A DNA stretch of 13,884 bases from contig WRBZ01000008.1 in the NCBI GenBank assembly GCA_009784305.1, forward strand, positions 1 through 13,884. Reading direction: 5' to 3'. This document shows, in pieces, positions 13,863 through 13,884 of this stretch. The position numbers and the translations under genes were made by a program. Source of the stretch: Synergistaceae bacterium (GTDB lineage: Bacteria > Synergistota > Synergistia > Synergistales > Aminobacteriaceae). Each line of letters opens with the position of its first letter. Positions within the stretch are counted from its first letter, which is position 1. The notes beneath the pieces are model-generated. The model had not been told where the DNA came from. It did not search any database and saw nothing but the letters and a program-made list of their open reading frames with translations.

Positions 13863-13884
13863 TAAACATAAGCATTTTAGCTTC
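13859..13884 (+). CDS. Start of the next gene, possibly tctA permease (cut by window edge)
   Basis: An ATG at 13859 overlaps the tctB stop codon in an ATGA junction and opens a frame reading MINISILA to the end of the window. The hydrophobic beginning and the position directly after a TctB-like gene suit the large TctA permease, which normally follows tctB. Eight codons are too few to identify it; the call rests on context. Confidence 0.4.

Noticed and set aside
1..13884. CRISPR arrays, tRNA or rRNA genes, insertion sequences, phage attachment sites.
   Set aside because: No regularly spaced repeats, cloverleaf or rRNA-like stretches, transposase genes or flanking direct repeats were recognised on either strand. 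The only large repeats are the M20 genes.

Overview
The window is a compact, AT-rich bacterial chromosome segment carrying mostly conserved housekeeping genes, with two accessory-looking parts: a toxin-antitoxin insert near the left end and a tandem family of M20 metallopeptidase genes at the right end. The housekeeping content (SMC, MltG, FtsK, alanine racemase, PgsA, HPPK) shows a walled, dividing bacterium. The mix of MltG-FtsK, an 'archaeal-type' M20 subgroup and a TctA/TctB-type transporter would fit an anaerobic, amino-acid-using lineage such as Synergistota. That placement is a guess from memory of family distributions and is not demonstrated by the sequence.

Layout. Bases 2-877 are the C-terminal part of an SMC chromosome-condensation ATPase that runs in from the left. 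Bases 944-1602 are a vapBC toxin-antitoxin operon with its promoter and a clear three-half-site operator. A small alkyladenine DNA glycosylase gene follows (1628-2143). After a 126-bp gap with an inverted repeat come mltG and ftsK, which overlap by an ATGA junction, and a thiamine pyrophosphokinase gene (5939-6685). folK is the only gene on the minus strand (6706-7203). It converges on the thiamine pyrophosphokinase gene and diverges from alr across a short AT-rich promoter region.

From 7308 to the right edge everything is on the plus strand with short gaps: alr, pgsA, M20 copy A1, a decayed M20 remnant (psi-B1), M20 copy A2, M20 copy B2, a TctB-like membrane protein, and the first codons of the next gene, which overlaps tctB and is probably tctA. 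They may form one long transcript.

The most interesting part is 9131-13862. The M20 genes fall into two types by their C-terminal sequence, in the order A1, psi-B1, A2, B2. This is best explained by duplication of an A-B gene pair followed by decay of the first B. Type A copies keep all expected metal ligands. B2 has lost two, a Glu (now Met168) and a His (now Gln393). In dinuclear M20 enzymes these residues bind the same one of the two zinc ions. B2 keeps the other zinc's ligands, the general-base Glu and the lid-domain His that in this superfamily reaches into the partner subunit. The intact A2-B2 pair may therefore be an active subunit plus a specialised or non-catalytic partner. It sits directly beside a solute transporter whose tctB gene appears to start at ATT, eight bases after a perfect AGGAGG.
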